Notes under the pieces: model-generated
Told to the model about the DNA's origin: nothing
Database searches by the model: none
The model's input: only the letters and a program-made list of their open reading frames with translations
Assembly (NCBI RefSeq): GCF_900221005.1
Contig: NZ_OBQI01000003.1
Location: 677,420-741,419 of the forward strand
DNA: 64,000 nucleotides
Direction: 5' to 3'
Origin: Blastococcus aggregatus
GTDB lineage: Bacteria > Actinomycetota > Actinomycetes > Mycobacteriales > Geodermatophilaceae
Shown: positions 28,588-37,196 of the stretch, piece after piece
Layout of the letters: the number at the start of each line of letters is the position of its first letter
Position numbering within the stretch: the stretch's first letter is position 1
Made by a program: the position numbers and the translations under genes

Positions 28588-29001
28588 GTGAACAGCAGTC
28601 GAACTCGGACGGCCTTGACCGTGCTGGACCAGCCGACCGACGCAGCCGCATGCGCGTCGGCCCCGCTGGCCGGTGGCCTCGACCTCGATGACGCCGTAGC
28701 GCTCGCCCAGACGCTCAAGGCCCTGGCCGACCCCGCTCGGCTGCGACTGCTGTCCCTGATCGCCGGCAGCAGCACCGGCGAGGCGTGCGTGTGCGACCTG
28801 ACCGGGCCGCTGGGCCTCAGTCAGCCGACGGTGTCCCACCACTGCAAGGTGCTCGTCGACGCCGGGTTCCTCACCCGGGAGAAGCGCGGCGTGTGGGCGT
28901 ACTACGCCCTGATCCCAGGCGCCCTCGACTCACTGTCCGGTGTGCTCAGCTCTACCGGCGCGCCCGGCGGACCGACCGCCACCTCAGCCGCGCGCGCCTG
29001 A
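28588..29001 (+). CDS. arsR: ArsR-family arsenic-responsive repressor
   Basis: The 137-residue winged-helix protein has DPARLRLLSLIAG, the sensor-type CVCDLTGPLGLSQPTVSHH in the recognition region and KRGVWAYYALIPG in the wing. The CxCDL element matches the arsenite-binding loop of ArsR sensors. The start GTG lacks a Shine-Dalgarno sequence; CACACT 6 nt upstream could be a -10 of a leaderless transcript. It is divergent from acr3 and presumably controls it. Confidence 0.88.
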   Translation: MNSSRTRTALTVLDQPTDAAACASAPLAGGLDLDDAVALAQTLKALADPARLRLLSLIAGSSTGEACVCDLTGPLGLSQPTVSHHCKVLVDAGFLTREKRGVWAYYALIPGALDSLSGVLSSTGAPGGPTATSAARA

Positions 29002-29075
29002 CCGGCGCCACTCCTGGAGTCCGCTCAGCAGACGCCATCCGCTTGGCTCCTACGTCACCTTTTCCAACCTGGCGC

Positions 29076-29091
29076 ATACCCCCAGGGGTAT
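29076..29091. promoter_or_regulatory. CsoR/CstR-type operator
   Basis: ATACCCC-CA-GGGGTAT is a perfect 7+7 inverted repeat immediately upstream of the regulator start. G/C-tract palindromes flanked by AT are the known operators of the CsoR/CstR family. It overlaps the probable promoter; TAGGGT at 29093-29098 fits a -10. Autorepression is inferred. Confidence 0.75.
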
Positions 29092-29105
29092 GTAGGGTGG
29101 ACGTC

Positions 29106-29372
29106 GTGGACATCCCCCAGGGCGAACTCGCCGACGTCGTCAAGCGGCTCAAGCGCATCGAGGGCCAGATCGGCGGCATCGTCCGCATGATCGAAGATGG
29201 GCGGGACTGCTCGGCCGTCGTCACTCAGCTCGCCGCCGCATCCAAGGCGCTGAGCAAGGCCGGCTTCGCCGTCGTCTCGACCGGGATGCGCTACTGCTCG
29301 ACCAACGAGGACGGCGAGTCGCGCGAGGTCGACCTGCGCGAGCTCGAGCGCCTGTTCCTCTCCCTCGCCTGA
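29106..29372 (+). CDS. cstR: CsoR-family persulfide-sensing repressor, CstR-like
   Basis: The 88-residue all-helical repressor has RLKRIEGQIGGIVRMIEDGRDC with the first conserved Cys and a second Cys 29 residues later in MRYCSTNE. Copper-sensing CsoR has a His four residues before the second Cys; here that position is Gly. The protein therefore keeps the Cys-Cys pair of CstR but lacks a copper ligand. Downstream rhodanese and persulfide dioxygenase genes support a role in sensing reactive sulfur. The GTG at 29106 fits a leaderless start 7 nt after TAGGGT; a GTG at 29097 is possible. Confidence 0.85.
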   Translation: MDIPQGELADVVKRLKRIEGQIGGIVRMIEDGRDCSAVVTQLAAASKALSKAGFAVVSTGMRYCSTNEDGESREVDLRELERLFLSLA

Positions 29373-29393
29373 CCGTCACCCCCTGGAGTTCCT

Positions 29394-29699
29394 ATGAACC
29401 AGCAGATCCCCCAGCTCACCCCTGCCCAGGCCGCCGACCGCACCGAGGCCGTCGTCCTCGACGTCCGCGAAGCCGCCGAACTCACCGAGGGACGGATCGC
29501 CGGCAGCATCCACATCCCGCTGGGCCAGCTGTCCGCGCGCGCCTTCGAGCTCGACCGCGCCCGTCCGGTCATCACCGTGTGCCGCAGTGGCGGGCGCAGC
29601 TCGCAAGCCGCACAGTTTCTCGCCGGACAGGGCTACGACGTGGCCAACCTCGACGGCGGCATGACGCAGTGGATCGCCGAAGGCCGTCCGACCGCCTGA
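29394..29699 (+). CDS. rhodanese domain sulfurtransferase
   Basis: The 101-residue single-domain rhodanese has the active-site loop CRSGGRS near residue 63, which carries a persulfide on its Cys, plus VLDVREAAELTEGRI and LDGGMTQWI, the usual first and last motifs. It likely shuttles sulfane sulfur between low-molecular-weight thiol persulfide and the downstream dioxygenase. It lies 21 nt after cstR and so in the same operon. GGAG is present about 9 nt before the ATG. Confidence 0.9.
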   Translation: MNQQIPQLTPAQAADRTEAVVLDVREAAELTEGRIAGSIHIPLGQLSARAFELDRARPVITVCRSGGRSSQAAQFLAGQGYDVANLDGGMTQWIAEGRPTA

Positions 29700-29757
29700 C
29701 AACGCCCAGCATTTGCTTGATTGATACCCCTACCCCGTACCGTACTAAGGAGCTTCC

Positions 29758-31137
29758 GTGCAGATCGACATCATCGAGACCACCGGACTCGGCGACCGCA
29801 GCTACCTGGTCAGCGACAGCGGGGTCGGTGTAGTCGTCGATCCCCAGCGCGACATTGACCGGGTGCTCGCGCTCGCCGAGAAGCGGGCCGTGCGCATCTC
29901 GCTCGTCGTGGAGACCCACTTGCACAACGACTACCTGACCGGCGGGCTCGAGCTCGCCCGCACCGTGGGCGCCGACTACGTCGTCCCCGCCGGTGACACC
30001 GTCGCCTACGACCGGGTGCCGGCCGCCGACGGCGACGTCCTCGAGGCCGGCCCGATGCGGCTGCGCGTGCTGCACACCCCCGGGCACACGCACCACCACG
30101 TCAGCTACGTACTCACCGACGCCGGCGCTGCCGAGCAGGCCGTGTTCACCGGGGGCTCGATGCTCTACGGCTCGACCGGCCGCACGGACCTGGTCGGTCC
30201 CGAGCACACCGACGAGCTCACCCACGCGCAGTACCACTCGGTGCGCCGACTGGCCGACGAGTTGCCGGACGGCACCCCGGTGTTTCCGAGCCACGGCTTC
30301 GGCTCGTTCTGCGCGGCCACCCCGACCAGCGGGGACTCCTCCACGGTCGGCGAGCAGGTTGCCGTCAACCCGGCGCTGACCCGAGACGAGCAGTCCTTCG
30401 TCGATGAGCTGATCGCCGGCCTCACCGCGATCCCGGCCTGGTACGGGCGCATGGGCCCGGGCAACGCCGCAGGCCCGGCGCCGGTGGATCTGTCGATGCC
30501 GCGGCTGGTCGACCCCGAGGAGCTGGCCGGCCGGCTGGCGGCCGGCGAGTGGGTCATCGACCTGCGCACCCGCACCGCATTTGCCGCAGGCCACCTGCCC
30601 GGTGCGTTGAACTTTGAGCTGGCCCTTGCCAACTTCGTCACCTACGTCGGCTGGCTCATCCCGTGGGGCGCCCCGATCACTCTGATCGGGGAGAACGAAG
30701 AGCAGGTGGCTGACGCCCGCCGCGAGCTGGTCCGCATCGGCATCGACCGGCTCGCCGGCGCCGCCGTCGGCAGCCCCGAGCAGCTGGCCACCGACCAGGA
30801 GCTGGCCTCCCACCCGGTCAGCGACTTCTCCGGCCTGGCCACCGCCATGGCCGCCGATTCGCAGCTGACCGTCGTGGACGCGCGCCGCGACGACGAGCGC
30901 GCCGGAGGCGGAGTGCAGGGCTCACTGCACATCCCGATCCACGAGCTGGCCGACCGCATCGACGAGGTCCCCGACGGCGACGTGTGGGTGTACTGCGGCT
31001 CGGGCTACCGCGCCTCCATCGCCGCCTCGCTGCTCGCCCGCACCGGACGCCGGCCGGTGCTGGTCAACGGCGGCTACGGCGACCCCGACACCGGCGCAGC
31101 CGCCGTCGGCCTGCACGACGACTCCGCCACCCGCTGA
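29758..31137 (+). CDS. persulfide dioxygenase fused to two rhodanese domains
   Basis: The 459-residue protein starts with a metallo-beta-lactamase-fold ETHE1-like domain: THLHNDYLTGG provides iron ligands and HTPGHTHHHVSY follows. Two rhodanese domains come next. The first (about residues 255-345) has no active-site Cys (LIGENEE), while the second has the loop CGSGYRAS near residue 415. Such proteins oxidise glutathione-type or mycothiol-type persulfide to sulfite. The sulfite could leave through the TauE protein encoded downstream. The GTG start has AAGGAG 6 nt upstream. A CstR-like half-site (ATACCCCTACCCC) lies at 29724. Confidence 0.9.
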   Translation: MQIDIIETTGLGDRSYLVSDSGVGVVVDPQRDIDRVLALAEKRAVRISLVVETHLHNDYLTGGLELARTVGADYVVPAGDTVAYDRVPAADGDVLEAGPMRLRVLHTPGHTHHHVSYVLTDAGAAEQAVFTGGSMLYGSTGRTDLVGPEHTDELTHAQYHSVRRLADELPDGTPVFPSHGFGSFCAATPTSGDSSTVGEQVAVNPALTRDEQSFVDELIAGLTAIPAWYGRMGPGNAAGPAPVDLSMPRLVDPEELAGRLAAGEWVIDLRTRTAFAAGHLPGALNFELALANFVTYVGWLIPWGAPITLIGENEEQVADARRELVRIGIDRLAGAAVGSPEQLATDQELASHPVSDFSGLATAMAADSQLTVVDARRDDERAGGGVQGSLHIPIHELADRIDEVPDGDVWVYCGSGYRASIAASLLARTGRRPVLVNGGYGDPDTGAAAVGLHDDSATR

Positions 31138-31190
31138 CCTGGCGGCCGTCTCCGGCCGCAGCCCTTCCATCGGACGAAAGCGACCCACCA

Positions 31191-33350
31191 GTGACCACGA
31201 CGGCCCCCAGCCGCCAGCCCGACCTCCCATCCGCCTCGTTCCGCCTGGGTCCGCTCGGGCGGCTGGGGGTCTGGGTCACCGCACACGCCAAGACGACGAC
31301 CGTCGTTTGGCTGCTGCTCATCGTCGGACTCGGCTTCTTCGCCCCCCGCGTCGAGGCCGCACTGTCCGGAGCCGGCTGGCAGGCCGACGGCTCGGAGTCC
31401 GTCACGGTCCGCGAGCTCGCCGTAGACCACTTCGGCGGGAACGCCAGCTCCGCCATCCAGGTCGTCGTGCACAGCCCCGAGGGCGCGGTCACCGAGGGCG
31501 AAGGCGCGGACGTGCTGGCCCGAGCCACCGACCTGCTCACCGCCGACGAACGCATCGGCGACGTGCTCCAGCCACAGCCCGGCGCGACGCTCAGCGCTGA
31601 CGGCAGCACCGCCGTCCTGCTCGCCGGCGCCGGCGCCGACACGAACGAGATGGTGCGGGTCGCCGACGACCTCAAGGCACCCCTGCAGGCGCTGTCCACC
31701 GGGTCGGTGGAGGTCAACCCGACTGGGGCGTCCCTGCTGTGGTCTGACTTCAACGAGGCCAACCTGGACGCGATGCTCAAGTCGGAGATGCTCTCCTGGC
31801 CGGTGACCCTGGGCATCCTGGTGCTCGCCTTCGGCGCGCTGGTCGCCGCCGGTCTGCCGCTGATCCTCACCCTGGCCGGCCTGGTCGCCTCGGCAGGCTC
31901 TCTGGTGCTGATCAACGAGCTGGTCCCGGTCTCTATATGGGCCATGAACTTCGCCATGATGTTCGCCCTGGCTCTCGGGATCGACTACGCGCTCTTCCTT
32001 GTGGTGCGCTACCGGGCCGCACGGATGGGCGGGGGCGCTTCGCCGGTGCGGGCGGTCGCAGAGACCATGGACACCGCCGGCAAGGCCGTCCTGCTCTCGG
32101 GCGCGACAGTGCTCGTCTCGCTGTCGGCGGTGATGCTGGTTCCCTCGCCGTCGTTCCGGTCGATGGCCGGCGGCATCATGCTCGCCGTCGTATTCGTCCT
32201 CGCCGCCACACTGACGCTGCTCCCCCTGGTCCTGTTCAAGCTGGACCTGAAGATCAACCGGATCGCGCTGCCCTGGGTGCGCACCGGGGAGCACCGCTCC
32301 CCCCGCTTCGCCGCCTGGGGCGAGCGGCTGTGGAAGCGACCGCTGGTCTACGGCATCGGTTCGCTGCTCGTTCTGCTCGCCCTCGCCGCGCCGATCGTCG
32401 GCCTGAAGACGGCGATGCCCTCGATCAAGGTGCTCCCGGCCGAAGCCAGCGCGCGGGTCGGCTACGACCGGGTGCAGGAGGCCTTCGGGGACGGCGCCCC
32501 CGGGACGCTGCAGGTCGTCCTCGACCCGGACGACGCCCCGGCGGCCTCCGCCGTCCTCGGCGCGGACCCGGCCGTGGCCGGCGTGCTGCCCGCGATGCCG
32601 GCGTCGGACGGCGCCGAGCTGGCGATGATCCAGGCCGTCCCCACGATGGACCCCTCGGACCCCGTCCTGTCGACGCTGGTCGATCGGCTGCGCGCCGACC
32701 TGCCCGACTCCGCCCTGGTCGGCGGTGCCGCGGTGGAGAACCTGGACCTGAAGGCCCAGCTGGACGAGTCGACGCCGCTGGTCATCGGGGTCGTGCTGGT
32801 GCTGGGCTTCCTGCTGCTGCTGATCGCCCTGCAGGCGCCCCTGATCTCCCTGCTCGGCACCCTGGCCAGCCTGCTGTCCACCGCCGCGGCCTTCGGGGTC
32901 GCCCGCCTGGTGTTCCAGGAGGGCATCGGGTCCGGCTTGTTCGGGTTCGAGAGCCAGGGCTTCCTCGACGCCTGGGCCCCGGTGTTCTTCTTCGCGATGA
33001 TCTTCGCCATCGCGATGGACTACACAGTGTTCCTCCTGGCCAGCGCCAAGGAGCACTACGAGCGGTCCGGCGACCCGCGCGAGGCGATGATCGGGGCTCT
33101 GGCGCACTCCGGCCGGGTCATCTTCGCCGCCGGCGCCGTCATGGTCGCGGTGTTCTTCACCTTCGCCCTGTCCGGGCCACTGCCGCCCAAGGAGATGGGG
33201 ATCATCCTCGGCGTCGCCGTCCTCCTCGACGCCTTCCTCGTCCGACTCGTGCTGCTGCCCGTGATGCTCCGGCTCACCGGCGCGGCCGCCTGGTGGAGCC
33301 CGACGTGGCTCACCAGGGTCCTGCCGAGAATCCGCTTCGCCCACGACTGA
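31191..33350 (+). CDS. MMPL-family RND transporter
   Basis: The 719-residue membrane protein has two repeats, each with one helix, a large extracytoplasmic domain and five further helices. The signature AMMFALALGIDYALFLVVRY near residue 265 and AMIFAIAMDYTVFLLAS near 605 mark the MMPL proton-relay helices. MMPL pumps move lipids or hydrophobic compounds. The substrate here is unknown, but the gene lies 53 nt after the persulfide dioxygenase and before the sulfur-module small protein, so it may be cotranscribed. The GTG at 31191 is the first start that leaves a normal N-terminus. Confidence 0.88.
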   Translation: MTTTAPSRQPDLPSASFRLGPLGRLGVWVTAHAKTTTVVWLLLIVGLGFFAPRVEAALSGAGWQADGSESVTVRELAVDHFGGNASSAIQVVVHSPEGAVTEGEGADVLARATDLLTADERIGDVLQPQPGATLSADGSTAVLLAGAGADTNEMVRVADDLKAPLQALSTGSVEVNPTGASLLWSDFNEANLDAMLKSEMLSWPVTLGILVLAFGALVAAGLPLILTLAGLVASAGSLVLINELVPVSIWAMNFAMMFALALGIDYALFLVVRYRAARMGGGASPVRAVAETMDTAGKAVLLSGATVLVSLSAVMLVPSPSFRSMAGGIMLAVVFVLAATLTLLPLVLFKLDLKINRIALPWVRTGEHRSPRFAAWGERLWKRPLVYGIGSLLVLLALAAPIVGLKTAMPSIKVLPAEASARVGYDRVQEAFGDGAPGTLQVVLDPDDAPAASAVLGADPAVAGVLPAMPASDGAELAMIQAVPTMDPSDPVLSTLVDRLRADLPDSALVGGAAVENLDLKAQLDESTPLVIGVVLVLGFLLLLIALQAPLISLLGTLASLLSTAAAFGVARLVFQEGIGSGLFGFESQGFLDAWAPVFFFAMIFAIAMDYTVFLLASAKEHYERSGDPREAMIGALAHSGRVIFAAGAVMVAVFFTFALSGPLPPKEMGIILGVAVLLDAFLVRLVLLPVMLRLTGAAAWWSPTWLTRVLPRIRFAHD

Positions 33351-33397
33351 CGGGTGGCGAACGGCCCCTACACCGATCGATCACGAGGAGAACGAAC

Positions 33398-33565
33398 ATG
33401 TGCCGAGCAGTTCCTTGCAAGACCTGCGGCAAGACCACCTGGGCCGGATGCGGCCAGCACGTCGACCAGGTCATGGCCCGCGTCCCCGGCGCACAGCGCT
33501 GCCCCGGGCACCCCCGACAGCAGCGGTCCGGGAGCTGGCTGAGCCGGGTCTTCGGTCGCCGCTGA
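33398..33565 (+). CDS. small Cys-rich protein
   Basis: This 55-residue protein has five Cys in its first half (Cys2, Cys7, Cys10, Cys18, Cys35), arranged as C-x4-CxxC then CGQH and RCPGHP, and a basic tail. The Cys/His pattern suggests a zinc or thiol site. The ATG is supported by ACGAGGAG 7 nt upstream. Its place between the MMPL and TauE genes suggests it belongs to the sulfur operon. No characterised homologue is known to me. Confidence 0.75.
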   Translation: MCRAVPCKTCGKTTWAGCGQHVDQVMARVPGAQRCPGHPRQQRSGSWLSRVFGRR

Positions 33566-33593
33566 TGGCACCCCCCGTCGCCCCGGCAGCCCG

Positions 33594-34370
33594 ATGATCG
33601 CCCTGACGATCGCCATCGGCCTCGTCATCGGCGCCCTCGTCGGGCTGTTGGGAGGAGGTGGCTCGATCCTCGCGGTGCCGGCGCTGGTCTACCTCGCGGG
33701 CCAAGACCTGCAACAGGCGGTCGCAACCTCGCTCCTGGTGGTCGGCATCACCGCCGTCGTCGCGGTCGTGCCCCGGCTGCGCGCGCGGCAGATCAGCTGG
33801 CGGATCGGGGTGCTGTTCGGCGCGGCGGGAGCGGTCACCGCGTTCGCCGGGGCCGCGGTCAGCCGGGTGCTGCCCGACGAGCTGACCCTGGCCCTGTTCG
33901 CCGTGCTCATGGTCGGCGCCGGGGTGCGGATGCTGCAGGAGAAGCCGGCAACCGGCACCGCGTGCGCCGTGGACGGCGGCCGGGTGAACTGGCGCCGCTG
34001 CCTGCCGCGCACGCTGGCCGGCGGACTCGTGGTCGGCTTCCTCACTGGCCTGCTCGGCGTGGGTGGTGGCTTCCTCATCATCCCGGTACTCGTGCTGGCC
34101 CTGGGCCTGCCGATGTCCACCGCCATCGGCACGTCCCTGGTCGTCGTGGCCATCAACTCCACCGCCGGCTTCGCTGCGCACGCGGGAGAGGCGACTGTCG
34201 ACGTACCGGTCACCCTGGCCTTCACCGGCGCGGCCGTCGTGGCCGCCATGGTGAGCGGACGCGTCGGCGCGCGCATCCACACGGACCGGCTGCGCCGATG
34301 GTTTGCCTGGTTGGTACTCACCGTCGCCGGTCTCATCGCAATCCAGCTGACCGTCGACCTGTTCGCCTGA
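33594..34370 (+). CDS. TauE/SafE-family sulfite/anion exporter
   Basis: The 258-residue membrane protein has about eight helices in two repeated halves, each starting with a Gly-rich loop: GLLGGGGSILAVPALVY near residue 18 and GLLGVGGGFLIIPVLVL near residue 155. This duplication is diagnostic of TauE/SafE. In persulfide operons such proteins export sulfite produced by the dioxygenase. It follows the small Cys protein by 28 nt and ends the operon. Confidence 0.9.
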   Translation: MIALTIAIGLVIGALVGLLGGGGSILAVPALVYLAGQDLQQAVATSLLVVGITAVVAVVPRLRARQISWRIGVLFGAAGAVTAFAGAAVSRVLPDELTLALFAVLMVGAGVRMLQEKPATGTACAVDGGRVNWRRCLPRTLAGGLVVGFLTGLLGVGGGFLIIPVLVLALGLPMSTAIGTSLVVVAINSTAGFAAHAGEATVDVPVTLAFTGAAVVAAMVSGRVGARIHTDRLRRWFAWLVLTVAGLIAIQLTVDLFA

Positions 34371-34730
34371 CCCTTCCGGACGATCTCCCGTCCCCCACTG
34401 TCGACCTGCTCCGCCGCGGGCCACCAGCCCATCCGAGCGCCGGCGATCCGGCGGTCGTCCCCTGCCCCCAGGGCTGCTTGCGCGACCCCAGCAACACCAG
34501 CGGTGAGAAGCCGGCGCAACCCGACTCGACGACCGCTGGCCTGCTCCCGTCAGATTGCCGACCACCTCGGGTGCGGCCACGTCAGCCCGGCAACCGGCTC
34601 ACCGTGACGGCAGTTTCGTGGCGGATCTGGTCGAGCACCGTCTCGTCCTCATTCTCGGCGGGGTGTCACCAAAGAGCTCGAAATAGCGCCTTCTCCCGGT
34701 GAGCGCGACTACTCGCCAGCGGGAGCAGGG
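34371..34730. other. intergenic region without supported gene
   Basis: About 360 bp. The longest frames are Pro/Arg-rich and lack starts. A short complement-strand frame near 34605-34670 (ending in ETAVTVSRLPG) has a stop inside and may be a gene remnant, but this is weak. Confidence 0.45.
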
Positions 34731-35126
34731 ATGTGCGGTCAGCGGGGAGGGCAAACGACAACAGCCCGTGCGCCGGCACCGTCCCACGGGCCTGCTGCTT
34801 ACCGCGGCGGGCTGCAAGACCTCGTCGATCGCTGCGGCGGCGACACCCACCGGCTGCTCACAGACCTCGCCGACGTCCTCGGCGCCAGCATCGCCTACGT
34901 CGACCGGCGCACCGTCGAGGCCCACCTCGAACGGCTCCTGTCCGACCGGGAGTGGGCCGATACCGCCCAGCAGTTCACGGCCATGGCCTTCGACGACCAC
35001 GTCGGAGATTCGGGCAGCCTCCGTACCGACTGGATCGAGGACGTCCTTGCCAAGGCCGGTGTAGCCGGTCGCTGCCCCATCGACGTCCGACAGCCCATCG
35101 CCGCCTCCCGCCAGGGCACGTCATGA
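34731..35126 (+). CDS. hypothetical protein, helical
   Basis: The 131-residue product is not recognised. After a disordered Thr/Pro/Ala N-terminus (residues 1-25) it is predicted mostly helical, with LQDLVDRCGGDTHRLLTDLADVLGA, repeated acidic Asp-Arg pairs and SLRTDWIEDVLAKAG. The ATG is preceded by GGGAGCAGGG. Its stop overlaps the next gene's start by 4 nt (ATGA), so it is coupled to a predicted DNA-binding protein. It may be a regulatory partner of that protein. Confidence 0.55.
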   Translation: MCGQRGGQTTTARAPAPSHGPAAYRGGLQDLVDRCGGDTHRLLTDLADVLGASIAYVDRRTVEAHLERLLSDREWADTAQQFTAMAFDDHVGDSGSLRTDWIEDVLAKAGVAGRCPIDVRQPIAASRQGTS

Positions 35127-36184
35127 GCGCCACCCGAACCTGCCCGGCCTGCGGCTACAGCGGCACATACGCCAGCGACGCCCTCGCCGACGTCCATCAC
35201 ACGCGCCATTCCTGTGCGAAGCACCGACAGGCCATTGAGCGCGCGCGTCGCCGGGTCCAGCGTGCTCAGGGTCGGGTGAGGCGGGACTGCATTCATCCGC
35301 GCGCAGGGCATGCGCACGGGACCCGTGTCGCGTACGTGAAGGACTGCTGCAGATGCACCGACTGCACAGCCGCCAACACCGCGGCCGGCCGCGCCGTGCA
35401 CCGCGCGCAGACCTTCGGCCGATGGCGCCCGTTCGTCGACGCGGCCCCGGTGCGCGAGCACATCCGAGATCTCCGCGCCGCCGGCATCGGCGTCGAACAG
35501 ATCGCCGTGCTCGCCGGCATCTCCACCAGCCACGTCCGCGAGCTGGCCGCCCCACAACGCCACGGCAACCCAGGCATCCGGCGGGTCCGGCCCGAGACCG
35601 CCCAGCGGCTCTTGCGCATCGGGATCGACCAGGCCAACCGGGCGCCGCGCAGTCACGTCGTCGCCACGGGCACTCGTCGGCGGTTGCAGGCCCTGACTGC
35701 CGTGGGCTGGCCACACGACGAACTGGCCGCCAGGCTCGGCCGAAGCTCCGCCGGCCTCCGACGTAGCATGATCAGCAACTCGGTCACCGCACAGACCGCG
35801 CGGGACGTCAGCGCCCTCTACGAACAGCTGTGGGACCTGCGCCCACCGCAGTCCACCGAGGACCAGCGCGCCGTCGTCGACGCCGCCCGGGCCTTCGCCG
35901 CGGAACGCGGCTGGCTGCCGCCGCTGGCCTGGGACGACATCGACGCCGACCCAGACCCCCAGCTCACTGAGCACGCAGTGACGACCGACAACATCGACGA
36001 AATCGCCATCGAGCGCGCTCTCGCCGGCGACGGCGTCCGCCTCGAACACCTCACCGTTGCTGAGCAGGACGAGGTCGTCCGGCGCCTCACCGAGCGCGGC
36101 AAGTCCATTCGTGACATCGCCCAACAGCTCGCCACCACCAAACGCACGATCTCCCGCCGGCGTGCGTCCATCAACGCCGCATAA
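35123..36184 (+). CDS. HTH DNA-binding protein with N-terminal zinc-finger-like motifs
   Basis: The 353-residue protein begins with a C2H2-like element (CPACGYSGTY then HHTRHSCAKH) and a second Cys cluster (CCRCTDCTAANTAAGR near residue 75), which resembles repeats found in actinophage and accessory-element proteins. Three helix-turn-helix segments follow: IGVEQIAVLAGISTSHVREL near residue 115, WPHDELAARLGRSSAGLRR near 195, and KSIRDIAQQLATTKRTISRR at the C-terminus. Multiple HTHs suggest binding to a long DNA site. The function is unknown. Confidence 0.65.
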   Translation: MSATRTCPACGYSGTYASDALADVHHTRHSCAKHRQAIERARRRVQRAQGRVRRDCIHPRAGHAHGTRVAYVKDCCRCTDCTAANTAAGRAVHRAQTFGRWRPFVDAAPVREHIRDLRAAGIGVEQIAVLAGISTSHVRELAAPQRHGNPGIRRVRPETAQRLLRIGIDQANRAPRSHVVATGTRRRLQALTAVGWPHDELAARLGRSSAGLRRSMISNSVTAQTARDVSALYEQLWDLRPPQSTEDQRAVVDAARAFAAERGWLPPLAWDDIDADPDPQLTEHAVTTDNIDEIAIERALAGDGVRLEHLTVAEQDEVVRRLTERGKSIRDIAQQLATTKRTISRRRASINAA

Positions 36185-36266
36185 ACGCCACGCTGTCGCG
36201 CATCGGTATCCGGATTGGCTACATCGTCAGGGCGTGCTCGAGCCGATCGGGTCTCACCGCCGCCGG

Positions 36267-36632
36267 TCAGGCGAGCCAGGAGGCGACGGACCACCCGAGG
36301 GCGACGGCGCCGAAACCGGCGAGCAGGCTCACCAGCACGTTGGCCAGGGCGTAGAAGCGAGCATGCTCCTCCAGCAGTCGCAGCACCTCGTAGCTGAAGG
36401 TGCTGTATGTGGTGAGCGCACCGCAGAAGCCCACGCCGATCAGAGCGCTGACCGCCGGGGAGACGTGACTGCCCAACGCGGCGAGCCCTCCAAGGATGAA
36501 CGAGCCGACGACGTTCACAGCGAGCGTCCCCCACGGGAACACGCTGTCGTGCCGGGTCTGCACCGCCCGGTCGGTGAGGTATCGGGCCGGAGCGCCGACA
36601 GCGGCACCCAGGGCCACCCAGAGCACAATCAT
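36267..36632 (-). CDS. crcB: fluoride channel subunit CrcB/FluC
   Basis: The 121-residue four-helix membrane protein belongs to the Fluc fluoride channels, which expel F- as dual-topology dimers. Motifs are GAPARYLTDRAV near residue 14, WGTLAVNVVGSF near 40 and GFCGALTTYSTFS near 75, with the channel-lining Phe/Thr/Ser track. The ATG overlaps the upstream crcB stop by 4 nt. The two adjacent paralogues probably assemble as a heterodimer. Confidence 0.92.
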   Translation of the reverse strand: MIVLWVALGAAVGAPARYLTDRAVQTRHDSVFPWGTLAVNVVGSFILGGLAALGSHVSPAVSALIGVGFCGALTTYSTFSYEVLRLLEEHARFYALANVLVSLLAGFGAVALGWSVASWLA

Positions 36633-37144
36633 TGAGCACCATCGGAGGTACGGACCGTTCGCGTCTGACTCCGTCCCCACCGTGCGCATATGCGGGTCGC
36701 GTGCGCGCCGAGGAAGGTCGCGATGACGGCGGCGAGAACGGTGGCCGCCATATAGCCCAACGCGGTGGCGCCGTGGCCGGCAAGCGCCAACTGCTGGACG
36801 TCGACCATCGCTGTGGAGAAGGTCGTGAACCCACCGAGAACGCCGACCCCGAGGAACGGACGGACCAGCCGATGCGGCGTCATCACGTCGATGATCACGA
36901 CCATCAAAACCCCGATGAGGAAGCAGCCGCTGATGTTGACTAGCCACGTCGCCCACGGCCACTGCCCCGATTGATGCGGTAGGGCCACCGTCAGCCCGTA
37001 GCGCGCCTCTGCACCCAGCACTCCGCCCGCCGCGATGGTGGCCAGCACGGCCGGATCCCAAATCTTCGGTCGCTGCTGCTCGTCAACGTGAAGATCAACG
37101 TCGGAATCAACTGGTCGTGTCGACGCCGGCCCTTCAGTACTCAT
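36629..37144 (-). CDS. crcB: fluoride channel subunit CrcB/FluC, second paralogue
   Basis: The 171-residue Fluc subunit has a cytosolic N-terminal extension of about 30 residues (acidic, Thr/Pro-rich) before the first helix. It shows GAEARYGLTVAL near residue 44, ATWLVNISGCF near 67 and GVLGGFTTFSTAM near 102. It is first in a two-gene operon with the shorter subunit. No fluoride riboswitch consensus was seen upstream, only a strong hairpin at 37197-37245. Confidence 0.92.
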   Translation of the reverse strand: MSTEGPASTRPVDSDVDLHVDEQQRPKIWDPAVLATIAAGGVLGAEARYGLTVALPHQSGQWPWATWLVNISGCFLIGVLMVVIIDVMTPHRLVRPFLGVGVLGGFTTFSTAMVDVQQLALAGHGATALGYMAATVLAAVIATFLGAHATRICARWGRSQTRTVRTSDGAQ

Positions 37145-37196
37145 CAGCCCACTCCCTCCCCGTTCCAGCGTGCGGCGGCGCAGACGAACCTGAGGG

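Noticed and set aside
34600..34700. C-terminal-like frame ending ETAVTVSRLPG on the complement
   Set aside because: It has an internal TGA and no homologous upstream part; too short to call a pseudogene.
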